64,000 nt of DNA from Thiodiazotropha sp040507225 (GCA_040507225.1 JBEVVG010000001.1:1860001-1924000); one strand, 5' to 3'; counted from the first letter of the stretch, positions 27,057-35,175 are shown. The notes: generated from the letters alone by a model not told the origin. Translations and numbers: made by a program.

Positions 27057-27719
27057 ATGTGCGGGCGATTCTACCTGGACGCAAAAACCGATGAACTGCT
27101 TGCGCTGTTCGGTTTGATCTCAGGCCCCCGCCTGTCCCCCCACTATAATATTGCGCCCTCGCAAAACATTCTCGCCGTCAACGACACACAGGACGGTCGA
27201 CGGGCCAGCCAGTTTCGCTGGGGACTGGTGCCATTCTGGGCCAAACAGGACAAACCCGGTTTTCACACCATCAACGCCCGCATCGAGACCGTGGACCGCA
27301 AACCGGCGTTTCGCACCCCGTTTCGCAGCCGGCGCTGCCTGATTCCAGCCAGCGGGTATTTCGAATGGCAGCCTGCGCCCACCGGCAAACAACCCTACTG
27401 CATCAGATTGCAGGCTGAGCCGATCATGGCCTTCGCGGGACTTTATGACCGCTGGACCAGTCCCCAGGGAGACGCCATAGATTCCTGCACCATCATCGTC
27501 GCCGACGCTTGCCGGGAACTCCGTTCGATCCACGAGCGGATGCCTGCCGTTCTCAGCCCGGCTGATTTCGACGCCTGGCTCGACCCGGACAATCATGACA
27601 CCGGGCGACTGAAGAAACTGTTGGAACGGCGTAGAGACTCGGACTTCCAGGCGTACAAGGTCAGCACCCATGTCAACAGCCCAAGACACGATGACCCGGG
27701 ATGCATCCAGCCGCTTTGA
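27057..27719 (+). CDS. SOS response-associated peptidase family protein (SRAP/YedK/HMCES)
   Basis: SRAP proteins cross-link covalently to abasic sites in single-stranded DNA and shield them. The 220-residue product begins MCGRF, so Cys2 becomes the reactive N-terminal residue after Met removal. The other conserved residues are present: Asn in NARIETV, Glu in GYFEW and His in STHVNSPRHDD. A GGGAG ribosome site precedes the ATG; the frame is open further upstream but that part is not SRAP. Terminated by a strong hairpin at 27769. Confidence 0.95.
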   Translation: MCGRFYLDAKTDELLALFGLISGPRLSPHYNIAPSQNILAVNDTQDGRRASQFRWGLVPFWAKQDKPGFHTINARIETVDRKPAFRTPFRSRRCLIPASGYFEWQPAPTGKQPYCIRLQAEPIMAFAGLYDRWTSPQGDAIDSCTIIVADACRELRSIHERMPAVLSPADFDAWLDPDNHDTGRLKKLLERRRDSDFQAYKVSTHVNSPRHDDPGCIQPL

Positions 27720-27768
27720 GCGGCAAGGCGGTGGGTGCCACCGCGTTGCAGTGATTTCGTCTGTAATG

Positions 27769-27805
27769 AAAAGGCCTGGGTTCATTCATGAACCCAGGCC
27801 TTTTT
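27769..27805. terminator. Bidirectional intrinsic terminator
   Basis: AAAAGGCCTGGGTTCAT pairs with ATGAACCCAGGCCTTTT, giving a long perfect stem with a T-run on both strands. It lies between the converging SRAP gene and the beta-propeller lipoprotein gene and should stop both. Confidence 0.93.
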
Positions 27806-27818
27806 CTCACGAGTCCGA

Positions 27819-30320
27819 TCAGAGGATATCGCCGAGATGGATCAACCGGGTTTCCCCACTGTTGTCATCCACGCCGTCATTGTCGTTGACGATCAGGACA
27901 TCCCCGTTGTCGAGTACGGCAAGACCTTCGATCTTCTCCGCCACAGACAGCCCGTCCGTGCTCAGGACAGCTTCTGCCAACAAATCGTATTCCAGGGTTT
28001 TGCTGACACTGGAGCCTGGCGCCAGGCCGCTGACATCGAAGCTGTAGAGCCGCTTGATGGCCGCATCCGGGCCGCCCTGGTTGTCACGCTCGACAACCAG
28101 GAAGCGTCCATCGCCCAGTGTGGTGATGTCGGATAAACCGACCCATCCGCCATTCTGCGAGACCGGCGCGTCAAGAGGATAGAACAGGAAGCTCCAGCTG
28201 TCACCCGCAATGTCGTAAACCCCGATACGCACTTCAGTGTCTCCGGGCCACACCCGCTGGAACGCCACGTACACGCTGTTGTTGTACTCTGTGACACCCT
28301 CGAACCCAAAACGCAGTTGCACATCGTTTTGCGCGGCAGGCAGGGTGGCCACATGTTCAATCACCCCGTTGGCATCGGTCTTGATCAGGAAATTCAGGCT
28401 ATTGATCGGTCTGTCAGAATCACCCACCGTACCGGATCCCTCGGATACCACCCAGAAACCGCCGTCTGAAGCCCTGGCGATACCCTCAGGGTCGATATTG
28501 ATGCTCTTGTCGGCGTTGATCAGCAGGTCGAGATCCAGGTCATCGAACACCGCCACCCGGGCCGCGTCGTCTTGTGCAAGGCCGTCCTCCACATCGACCA
28601 CCGGGATTGCGGCGAACACATCGTTGCTGTCCAGGATGCGCATCTCCGTGGTGACCACAGCCGGCTCGGCACTGACGTCCAGGGTGAGAATACGATTCTG
28701 CTGGTAGTAGCTGTCTTCCACGGCGTAAACCCGATTGGTATCCATCGGATCCGCACTCAGGCCGGACAATGCGCTCCAGGGAATCGGCGTTCCGTCAAGC
28801 CGGTCATCCGAACGGATACTGGGATAGCTCTGATCAGAAGTGGAATAGCGATAGATGTTCAGGACAGATCGAATCTTGTCATCCCGGCTGTCCACCTCGC
28901 TGGCCGTAACCAGAAGGTTGCGGGATGGGATGGCGAGACCACCCTCAGGCCCGGAACCTGCTGGCAGAACCTGCTTGTAAACCGGGTTTCTCGGGTCGGC
29001 CACGTCGTAGACGAACACCAGACTGGAGCGTTCCGAGTTGATGAATAGGTAGCGATCATCGCCAAAGATGCCGACCTCTGCGTTTTCCGGCTCACTGCCT
29101 TTGTTCCCCGAGCGTGAATCCGGATACTGGCCGATCCGCACCGCCATGTGGTCAATGAAAGAGGCCGAGCCCCATACCGCCTCACCTTGGGTGTTGAAGA
29201 TCGTGAATCCGCGACTGCCGCCATCCAGGTCGCCTTCATCGGCCGTGGCAAAGTAATCATCATTGATCCATGCAACCCCATCCGGTTCCCTTGGCACAGC
29301 ACTGAGGTTCTCAGTCTGAGATATCAGAGCGGGGTCCTCCTCCGTGGTATCGATCTGGGTCAAGTCCACACTACCGGCAGAAAATTCATTCACAACATTG
29401 CCATCGGTAAGATCCACCAGGGCGATGTGATTGTTCTCCTGCAGCGTCACGACCGCGATGTTCTGGGAATTGATATCCACATATTCCGGTTCGGGGTCAC
29501 CGGCGTAGAGCGCACTGAGGCCGGTTAAATCGACTGTCGAACTGGTCCAATTCACAGGATCGGCATCCGAGATATCCACTATAACCAGATAGCCTGCAGG
29601 CGCCTGGGGAGGCACCCCGTCGCCAAGGTCCTCGTCACGTTCGTTCTCAATCACCACAGCCGCATAGTTGCCATCCGGGCTGACCGCCACGGAATCCGGC
29701 TGACCGCCAAGGTCGATCCGGCGCACCGCTCTGGCACCCGGGATGCTGACGATTTGCAGATGTCCGGAAACATTCACGTAGTCGTCAGAGGTATTCACCC
29801 CTGCCAGGGCGTAGTCCCCCTTGACCGCCACCGAGGTGGGCTCTCCAGCCAGCGCCAGCGTTCCGCCCGCCACTGGATTGGCCGGATCGGTGATATCCAC
29901 AAAACCCAGTTGGTTCTGAGGGCTGTCGGTATACACCAGAGTTATACCATCGGAGGATGTGGCGACGATTTCCGCTACCGTCTCGAGGTCCGTATCGCAA
30001 TTGACATCGATCTGCGAACAAACCGGGAATGTGGCGATCCGGTTGAAATTTCGACTCTGATTCAGGGTTGTCGGGGAGCAGACATACGATGTTTCCGCGA
30101 TCTCATCGCTGTCCAGCGAACCATTGCCGTTCAGATCCTGCCCGGAATCAATCTGCACCCCGCCCTGGAAGCAGTTGACATCACCACTCGCCAAAACGGT
30201 CTGTGATACCAGACTTGAAGTACCGTTTGCACCATCGTCACCGTCATTTCCGTTACAGGCACCCAGAGTCGTGGCAACCGCTATCGCCGTTGCAAGTCTT
30301 GTGATTTTTGTCTGCATCAT
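27819..30320 (-). CDS. Large beta-propeller lipoprotein with esterase-like phytase domain
   Basis: The 833-residue protein starts with a lipoprotein signal (lipobox LGAC, Cys about 22), followed by an Asp/Gly-rich linker and a Cys-containing calcium-loop-like segment (GQDLNGNGSLDSDE, DUF7151 type). Residues about 105-530 look like a choice-of-anchor-I/YVTN beta-propeller (SVAVSPDGNYAAVVIEN). The last third, about 530-820, matches the esterase-like activity of phytase family (GIARASDGGFWVVSEGSG). It should sit on a membrane facing the periplasm or outside. The substrate is unknown; a role in phosphate scavenging is only a guess. The start is either of two ATGs (30320, 30317) behind GAGG. Confidence 0.8.
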   Translation of the reverse strand: MMQTKITRLATAIAVATTLGACNGNDGDDGANGTSSLVSQTVLASGDVNCFQGGVQIDSGQDLNGNGSLDSDEIAETSYVCSPTTLNQSRNFNRIATFPVCSQIDVNCDTDLETVAEIVATSSDGITLVYTDSPQNQLGFVDITDPANPVAGGTLALAGEPTSVAVKGDYALAGVNTSDDYVNVSGHLQIVSIPGARAVRRIDLGGQPDSVAVSPDGNYAAVVIENERDEDLGDGVPPQAPAGYLVIVDISDADPVNWTSSTVDLTGLSALYAGDPEPEYVDINSQNIAVVTLQENNHIALVDLTDGNVVNEFSAGSVDLTQIDTTEEDPALISQTENLSAVPREPDGVAWINDDYFATADEGDLDGGSRGFTIFNTQGEAVWGSASFIDHMAVRIGQYPDSRSGNKGSEPENAEVGIFGDDRYLFINSERSSLVFVYDVADPRNPVYKQVLPAGSGPEGGLAIPSRNLLVTASEVDSRDDKIRSVLNIYRYSTSDQSYPSIRSDDRLDGTPIPWSALSGLSADPMDTNRVYAVEDSYYQQNRILTLDVSAEPAVVTTEMRILDSNDVFAAIPVVDVEDGLAQDDAARVAVFDDLDLDLLINADKSINIDPEGIARASDGGFWVVSEGSGTVGDSDRPINSLNFLIKTDANGVIEHVATLPAAQNDVQLRFGFEGVTEYNNSVYVAFQRVWPGDTEVRIGVYDIAGDSWSFLFYPLDAPVSQNGGWVGLSDITTLGDGRFLVVERDNQGGPDAAIKRLYSFDVSGLAPGSSVSKTLEYDLLAEAVLSTDGLSVAEKIEGLAVLDNGDVLIVNDNDGVDDNSGETRLIHLGDIL

Positions 30321-30701
30321 CGCCCTCAGTCGTAATTGAACAAGAGACGGCATTATGTCTGGCGGTTTTTACATTCAGATAACCAACATATTTCACGCAC
30401 TCAAACTCCAGGTCGTGTGTCGGGATAGTGATAACAGGTCCGGGACAATCACTGCTTTCGCGCAATCACGGGACGGTCAGCGATCGCTGAGCTGATTGTC
30501 GACAGGCACTTCCGGCAAGCCCATTGACCAGGATTCCCTTGCATATTTCGCAACACCCCGATGCATGCGAATTCCCCGCGGAGATCTTGCAACTCACAGC
30601 AACAACCCTGACAGATTCGCGGTTGCTGAGGGATTGCCGAGGCAATCGGAAATACGAAAGAATCACCATGAACCGACAACCGATGACCCACCGGGTGAAG
30701 A
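30321..30701. other. Divergent intergenic region, no gene seen
   Basis: This 381-bp region lies between the beta-propeller lipoprotein gene and the NTF2-like gene, which are read away from each other. It must carry both promoters. Short open frames on both strands show no ribosome site or recognisable protein. No clear hairpin terminator was found. Confidence 0.5.
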
Positions 30702-31112
30702 ATGAAAGACAACAAACTGGAGCTGAGAACACCGGACGAGGCGGAGATCGTCTATTACGAGTCCTTCATGCATTGCGACGCACAGCTGATGGGGGCGCTC
30801 TGGGCCGATGGGGATGTAATCTGCGTACACCCCGGATCCGGGGCGATCGTCGGACACGATCGGGTCTCCCGCAGCTGGCTGAATATTTTTCAGGGCGCCC
30901 AGCCACCGCAAGTGCGATACCAGGTGATCAAGAGCACCCACTCCGGTGATCTTGCGATTCACCTGGTCTCCGAAGAGATCTCTACAGGGGATGATGCTTA
31001 TGCCGTGATACTGGCAACCAATGTTTATCAGAAATTCGACAGTGGCTGGCTGATGGTCGAACATCACGCCTCGATGGTTCACAGTGGACACCATCAACAG
31101 ACACTGCAGTGA
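30702..31112 (+). CDS. Nuclear transport factor 2 / SnoaL-like protein
   Basis: The 136 residues fit the NTF2-like fold: an N-terminal helix (EAEIVYYESFMHCDAQLMGALWADGDVICVHP), the loop IVGHDRVSRSW and a long beta sheet ending in DSGWLMVEHHAS. Such cone-shaped domains bind small hydrophobic ligands or act as small enzymes; the ligand is unknown. The acidic-aromatic pocket is conserved (WADGD, HPGSG). It is followed after 80 bp by an inositol-phosphatase-family gene on the same strand, so the two may be cotranscribed. Confidence 0.8.
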   Translation: MKDNKLELRTPDEAEIVYYESFMHCDAQLMGALWADGDVICVHPGSGAIVGHDRVSRSWLNIFQGAQPPQVRYQVIKSTHSGDLAIHLVSEEISTGDDAYAVILATNVYQKFDSGWLMVEHHASMVHSGHHQQTLQ

Positions 31113-31192
31113 ACACCTGCTGAACACAACATCAGACCCATGCAGCCCAGCGCCTGTTAAACCGCATCCAATCTGCCCTGGATCAGGAACGA

Positions 31193-32008
31193 ATGAATAT
31201 CGATATCGAACAACTCAGTGCGGAGATCCGAGATGCCGCCCTGGAAGAACTGCTGCCCAGATTCCGCAGGATCGGCAGCCAGTACAAATCCGACGGCTCG
31301 GTAGTGACTGAAGCGGACTTCGCGGTACAGGAGCGGGTCACCCGGCAACTGCGCCGGGCCTACCCGCAGATTCCATTGCTCGGCGAGGAGATGTCCGGCG
31401 ACCAGCAGCAACGGATCATGCAGGAGAGCGATACTGGCTACTGGTGCCTGGATCCGCTGGACGGAACCGCGAATTATGTGGCGGGCATGCCCTGTTTTGC
31501 CACCTCATTGGCCTATATCCAGAACGGCCGGACCCTGCTGGGGGTGATCTTCGATCCATTGCGGGACGAATGCTATTCCGCCGTGCGGGGCCAAGGCGCC
31601 CGGCTCAATGGCCGTCCACTGCAACTAGAGGCAACCAGCGAGGCTCTGAAATCCTGCGTCGCGATGGTGGATTTCAAACGCCTCTCCCGGCCCCTCGCCG
31701 CACGACTGGCCACCCAGCCGCCCTATCGTTCGCAACGCAGTATCGGCAGTGTCGCGCTGGACTGGTGCTGGCTGGCGGCCGGGCGTTTCCAGCTCTACCT
31801 GCACGGCGGGTCAAAACTCTGGGACTATGCGGCAGGCACCTTGATTTTCAGCGAAGCCGGCGGCAGTTTCCAACTCACCGCAGGATCAGCCTCCCTGCCC
31901 GAGACAAGCGTCCCGGTATTGTCCCCGCAGATGGCGATTGCCGCGCCCGGGGAGACCCTGTTCAAGAATTGGCGGGACTGGGTGCGGGAACATGAAGCTG
32001 AGCACTGA
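31193..32008 (+). CDS. Inositol monophosphatase family protein
   Basis: The 271 residues belong to the Mg2+-dependent, Li+-sensitive phosphatase superfamily. Metal ligands are visible in GEEM (about 64-67) and DPLDGTANYVAG (about 85-96), and the second signature is WDYAAG near 206. The substrate could be an inositol phosphate, 3'-phosphoadenosine 5'-phosphate (CysQ type) or a sugar phosphate; sequence alone does not decide. In a sulfur oxidiser a CysQ-like role would make sense, but this is inference. Confidence 0.9.
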   Translation: MNIDIEQLSAEIRDAALEELLPRFRRIGSQYKSDGSVVTEADFAVQERVTRQLRRAYPQIPLLGEEMSGDQQQRIMQESDTGYWCLDPLDGTANYVAGMPCFATSLAYIQNGRTLLGVIFDPLRDECYSAVRGQGARLNGRPLQLEATSEALKSCVAMVDFKRLSRPLAARLATQPPYRSQRSIGSVALDWCWLAAGRFQLYLHGGSKLWDYAAGTLIFSEAGGSFQLTAGSASLPETSVPVLSPQMAIAAPGETLFKNWRDWVREHEAEH

Positions 32009-32165
32009 CCTGAGACCTCTCCGGGGCATCCTGAGCAGGCGACACAAACACGGTGAGTTGCGCCGATGCTGAAGGCCGGTGCCTTGCTGACGCGCCAGAA
32101 CCGAACAATCAGCACGACCCGGCATCCGGGACCTTTCAGACCCGGAACGCAGATTCTCCGGAGCG

Positions 32166-32969
32166 TTACCGGCTGGCGGTCCCATGCATTGGAACCCCCG
32201 CTTGACGCGATTCATACACGGCGCGAAAAACCTTTTCCAGGTTGGGTATCCAGTAATCCCAGCTGTGATTCCCCTCCCCGGGAAAATAGCGGTCCTCCGG
32301 CAATATGGCTCCGAGCATCTGGACATCCGGGTAGAGTCGGTCCTCATCACCGCACATCAGCCAGACCCGGTCCAGTTTCGCCTCGTCGCCGATCCAGCCC
32401 TGCGCCATCTGCCACACCAGCCTGTCGTAGTTGTCACTTACCATGACCGTGGAAGGTTCGCCTGAATCCCAGGATTTCAGGCCACCCGCATCACGAATGG
32501 CCTCTGTTACCTCATCACCCCCCAGGTAGGGAGAGATGAGCACCAGACCATCCATTTCTCCAGGGTATCGCCATTCATACATCAGGGTACCTATACCCCC
32601 CATCGACCCGCCTGCCAGCCAAATCTCCGCGTAACCCTGCGCTCGGGCCGGCTCGATGATCTCCTCATGCAGGCGTTCAACCGCCTTGCCTTTGCGATAG
32701 AAGTTGATCGTCAGGTCTGCCATCAGGATGTCTGGTTCAGGCCAACCGCGATGAATCGCATCGGGCACTCCGCGTTGCTGCATGTCCTCGGCATCACTGA
32801 GAATACCGGGCAGAAGGACGATCAGTACCTCGGGGTTTTGCTGACTGCCCTTGATCCATAGCCGGCTCATTTGGTCGGGGAGTGGACCCAACAGGCTACA
32901 GGAGGAAAGCAGGACAGCCGTCAGCAAGAGAGTGAGTATTCGCAACATTGGGACAATCTTTGGTTTCAT
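32166..32969 (-). CDS. Alpha/beta-hydrolase-like lipoprotein
   Basis: The 267-residue protein has a lipoprotein signal peptide (LLSSC, Cys about 24) and an alpha/beta hydrolase fold. The nucleophile elbow reads GGSMGG, the oxyanion region is VLLPGILSD, and the likely catalytic His lies in GEGNHSWDYW. This makes it a membrane-attached serine esterase or lipase of unknown substrate. It converges with the inositol-phosphatase gene over a 157-bp spacer. Confidence 0.82.
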   Translation of the reverse strand: MKPKIVPMLRILTLLLTAVLLSSCSLLGPLPDQMSRLWIKGSQQNPEVLIVLLPGILSDAEDMQQRGVPDAIHRGWPEPDILMADLTINFYRKGKAVERLHEEIIEPARAQGYAEIWLAGGSMGGIGTLMYEWRYPGEMDGLVLISPYLGGDEVTEAIRDAGGLKSWDSGEPSTVMVSDNYDRLVWQMAQGWIGDEAKLDRVWLMCGDEDRLYPDVQMLGAILPEDRYFPGEGNHSWDYWIPNLEKVFRAVYESRQAGVPMHGTASR

Positions 32970-33128
32970 GGTCAGACTTCAAGCGAAATCCGAGTATACA
33001 AAAAACCATCGCCCGGCAACCACTCAACCCTCCAATGAACCTGGAATAAACTCAACCCACCGCGAACTGCCAGAGGCATCGGCCAAACCATCGCAACAGC
33101 AGGGGGATTTCGTTGCGGATCCGCCATG

Positions 33129-33145
33129 CCAGGTTTCGAACCTGG
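33129..33145. repeat. Palindrome at the distal end of the tRNA-linked repeats
   Basis: CCAGGTT-TCG-AACCTGG forms a 7-bp stem exactly at the boundary where the first 91-bp repeat copy ends. It may close the repeat region or act in transcription termination, though no T-run follows. Confidence 0.4.
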
Positions 33146-33405
33146 CCTGTTTGAAGTCGAAGGTTCGAATCACCTTCGTAGAGACTCGGAAACCGAATTT
33201 AAGCACCCGGTTTCCACTATGGAATTGGTGGGCCATGAAGGATTACTCGGCTGCGCCTCGCCCTGCGGGGCGTATTCGCACGGCTCATACGCTCGGCCTC
33301 GCTCTGCTCGGCTGTCGAACCTGGCCTGTTTGAAGTCGAAGGTTCGAATCACCTTCGTAGAGACTCGGAAACCGAATTTAAGCACCCGGTTTCCACTATG
33401 GAATT
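33136..33405 (-). repeat. 179-bp tandem repeats carrying the 3' end of tRNA-Lys (rtT-like)
   Basis: A 91-bp block at 33136-33226 is repeated without visible change at 33315-33405, a period of 179 bp. Between them are 18 bp (33227-33244) identical to the tRNA-Lys 3' end, preceded by the last CCA base at 33226, then 70 bp of GC-rich sequence. Read on the minus strand, each unit therefore starts with the last 19 nt of tRNA-Lys including CCA. The 91-bp block can form two hairpins (GGAAACCG with CGGTTTCC, and CGAAGGT with ACCTTCG). The layout resembles the 178-bp repeats behind E. coli tyrT. Confidence 0.85.
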
Positions 33406-33505
33406 NNNNNNNNNNNNNNNNNNNNNNNNNNNNNNNNNNNNNNNNNNNNNNNNNNNNNNNNNNNNNNNNNNNNNNNNNNNNNNNNNNNNNNNNNNNNNNN
33501 NNNNN
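33406..33505. other. Assembly gap of 100 N
   Basis: Exactly 100 unknown bases, a usual default gap size. The left flank ends GGAATT and the right flank starts GGTGGGCC; in the intact repeat junction at 33221-33234 these two strings are directly joined. The gap may thus hold no sequence, or a whole number of further repeats. Confidence 0.95.
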
Positions 33506-33507
33506 GG

Positions 33508-33580
33508 TGGGCCATGAAGGATTCGAACCTTCGACCAATGGATTAAGAGTCCACTGCTCTACCAGCTGAGCTAATGGCCC
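33508..33580 (-). tRNA. tRNA-Lys (anticodon CTT)
   Basis: The 73-nt cloverleaf starts GGGCCATTAGCTCAGCTGG, has the anticodon loop CTCTTAA and the T-arm GAAGGTTCGAATCCTTC, and pairs GGGCCAT with ATGGCCC. CCA appears to be encoded: two of its bases are read and the last falls in the N gap. It is the last gene of the four-tRNA operon. Confidence 0.96.
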
Positions 33581-33594
33581 GGTAGGGTAAATGG

Positions 33595-33667
33595 GGTGGA
33601 CGATGGGTCTCGAACCCACGACCGCCGGAATCACAATCCGGAGCTCTACCAACTGAGCTACGTCCAC
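33595..33667 (-). tRNA. tRNA-His (anticodon GTG)
   Basis: The acceptor stem GTGGACG pairs with CGTCCAC, the anticodon loop is TTGTGAT and the T-arm GTGGGTTCGAGACCCAT. A G at 33668 (minus strand) supplies the G-1 that histidyl-tRNA synthetase needs, opposite discriminator C. CCA is encoded at 33594-33592. Confidence 0.97.
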
Positions 33668-33729
33668 CATTAAACCGTTTCTGTCATCCTGACCGGGTTC
33701 TTGTCACAAGAACCGTCCTGCGTACTTGG

Positions 33730-34072
33730 CACGCCCGGCAGGATTCGAACCTGCTACCCTCGGCTTAGCATACCGACTACGCCTTTCGACGCCCTCCGCA
33801 GATCTGCAGAAGTTTGTGGTCTGGACTATCTCTTCGCCATCTCAGGCGCCGCACGTATAGTCTCTACGGATCCCCGCCAGCGTCCGCGGCAACGTTATCG
33901 CTGCGCCTGACGAACCGGGTTTCCTCGGGATTGCCATCAGCCTGACCTGTTAAGGTTTCCCCGATACAGTGCGATCCACTCCATGGGTTCGGATTCCCCA
34001 TGAAGGCTCCTATTTACACAACATCAGTGTGTGCTCAAAGGCCGATGCTCTATCCAAATGAGCTACGGGCGC
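33730..34072 (-). tRNA. tRNA-Arg (anticodon TCT), split by a group I intron
   Basis: The 5' exon (34072-34038, 35 nt) starts GCGCCCGTAGCTCATTTGG and ends at the first anticodon base; the 3' exon (33768-33730, 39 nt) starts with CTAAGCCGA and ends with discriminator G, followed by encoded CCA. Joined, they give a 74-nt cloverleaf: 7-bp acceptor with G1-U72, anticodon stem TCGGC/GCCGA, loop CTTCTAA and T-arm GCAGG/CCTGC. Anticodon TCT reads AGA and AGG. Without splicing no functional tRNA forms, so self-splicing is essential unless another copy exists elsewhere in the genome. Confidence 0.93.
33769..34037 (-). ncRNA. Group I self-splicing intron in tRNA-Arg(TCT)
   Basis: The 269-nt insertion has all four conserved group I elements in order on the minus strand: P (ATCGGGGAAACC, 33965-33954), Q (AATCCCGAGGAAACC, 33932-33918), R (GTAGAGACTATACG, 33867-33854) and S (AAGAGATAGTCC, 33834-33823). 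GACTAT in R pairs perfectly with ATAGTC in S to form P7. The 5' splice site follows a U (anticodon position 34) and the last base is G, as group I chemistry needs. A late CGTC-GAAA-GGCG hairpin fits P9. It resembles the Azoarcus tRNA-Ile intron and has no endonuclease gene. Confidence 0.93.
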
Positions 34073-34080
34073 AAAAATGG

Positions 34081-34154
34081 TCGGGGTAGAGAGATTCGAA
34101 CTCCCGACATCCTGCTCCCAAAGCAGGCGCGCTACCAGACTGCGCTATACCCCG
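34081..34154 (-). tRNA. tRNA-Pro (anticodon TGG)
   Basis: The 74-nt gene starts CGGGGTATAGCGCAGTCTGG, typical of bacterial tRNA-Pro, with anticodon loop TTTGGGA and T-arm CGGGAGTTCGAATCTCTCT. Encoded CCA follows at 34080-34078. It is the first gene of the tRNA operon, only 8 bp before the tRNA-Arg 5' exon including that CCA. Confidence 0.97.
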
Positions 34155-34205
34155 ATTTCCCACCAGGGGGAAGCGTAAACCACCCTGGATACGCGAAGGA
34201 CGGGA

Positions 34206-34234
34206 ATCATACTGTCGATGCCCGTCAAGGTCAA
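34206..34234 (-). promoter_or_regulatory. Promoter of the tRNA Pro-Arg-His-Lys operon
   Basis: On the minus strand TTGACC (34234-34229) is followed by a 17-bp spacer and TATGAT (34211-34206), then the GC-rich stretch TCCCGTCC. A GC-rich discriminator is typical of stringently controlled stable-RNA promoters. The expected start leaves a leader of about 45 nt before tRNA-Pro. Confidence 0.75.
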
Positions 34235-34314
34235 TGCCGAACCCCGCTCCGCTGCTCACGGGGCAACCGGATGGTGTGCTAAGATGCGGCTCTTTCTGAG
34301 CCGGGGATTCTCGA

Positions 34315-35175
34315 ATGAGTGCAAAGATTCTGGATGGCAAGGCCATCGCCGCTGAACTTCGTGGCCGCATCAAGGCCCGTGTCGAGGAACGCACCGCATC
34401 CGGCTTGCGCCGTCCGGGCCTGGCGGTGGTGCTGGTCGGTGAGAACCCCGCCTCACAGGTCTACGTGCGCAACAAGCGTAAATCCTGTGACGAGGTCGGG
34501 TTCCATTCCCAGTCTTTCGATCTGCCCGGCGACACTTCCCAGGATGCATTGCTGGAACTCATCGACCGACTCAATGACGATGACAGCGTGGACGGTATTC
34601 TGGTACAGCTTCCGCTCCCGGACCAGATCGACGAAGAGGCGGTCATCGAACGGATTCTTCCCACCAAGGACGTGGACGGTTTCCATCCCTACAATGTCGG
34701 CCGACTGGCGCTGCGCATGCCGATCCTGCGTCCCTGCACACCCCGGGGCATCATGACCATGCTGGAACACACCGGAGAGGACCTGGTGGGGCGGGATGCG
34801 GTGATCATCGGCCAATCGAATATCGTCGGTCGCCCGATGGCGCTGGAACTGCTCGCGGCGCGCTGCACCATCACGGTGTGTCACAGCCGTACCCGGGACC
34901 TGGCGGAAAAGGCCCGCAACGCGGACATCCTGGTGGCGGCGGTCGGCCGTCCGGAGTTCGTGCCGGGCGATTGGGTCAAACCCGGTGCAATCGTGATCGA
35001 TGTGGGCATCAACCGCACCGAGAACGGCAAGCTGGTCGGGGATGTGGACTTCGCGGCGGCCCGCGAACAGGCGTCCTGGATTACTCCGGTACCGGGTGGG
35101 GTGGGTCCAATGACGATCGCCACACTGCTGGAGAACACCCTGCAAGCCGCGGAACTGCATCACGCACAGCCTTGA
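34315..35175 (+). CDS. folD: Bifunctional methylenetetrahydrofolate dehydrogenase/cyclohydrolase FolD
   Basis: FolD interconverts 5,10-methylene-, methenyl- and 10-formyl-tetrahydrofolate for one-carbon metabolism in the cytoplasm. The 286 residues have the family signatures YVRNKRKSCDEVG (catalytic Lys), ILVQLPLP, PTKDVDGFHPYNVG and the NADP-binding GQSNIVGRPMALEL. Length and start (MSAKILDGKAIA) are standard. It is read away from the tRNA operon. Confidence 0.98.
   Translation: MSAKILDGKAIAAELRGRIKARVEERTASGLRRPGLAVVLVGENPASQVYVRNKRKSCDEVGFHSQSFDLPGDTSQDALLELIDRLNDDDSVDGILVQLPLPDQIDEEAVIERILPTKDVDGFHPYNVGRLALRMPILRPCTPRGIMTMLEHTGEDLVGRDAVIIGQSNIVGRPMALELLAARCTITVCHSRTRDLAEKARNADILVAAVGRPEFVPGDWVKPGAIVIDVGINRTENGKLVGDVDFAAAREQASWITPVPGGVGPMTIATLLENTLQAAELHHAQP

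Noticed and set aside
33227..33244. Attachment site of an integrated element at tRNA-Lys
   Set aside because: The tRNA fragment recurs as part of a 179-bp tandem unit with no integrase or foreign genes between copies, so local tandem duplication explains it better.
33136..33405. CRISPR array
   Set aside because: The repeat is 91 bp with one visible spacer of 88 bp that contains tRNA sequence; no cas genes are present.
33126..33670. Protein-coding frames across the N gap on both strands
   Set aside because: They run through tRNA genes, the tandem repeats and 100 N; such frames near tRNA genes are well-known false proteins.
33701..34282. Small plus-strand frames over the tRNA-Arg and tRNA-Pro region
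   Set aside because: They overlap the intron-bearing tRNA gene and tRNA-Pro on the other strand and lack any protein signal.
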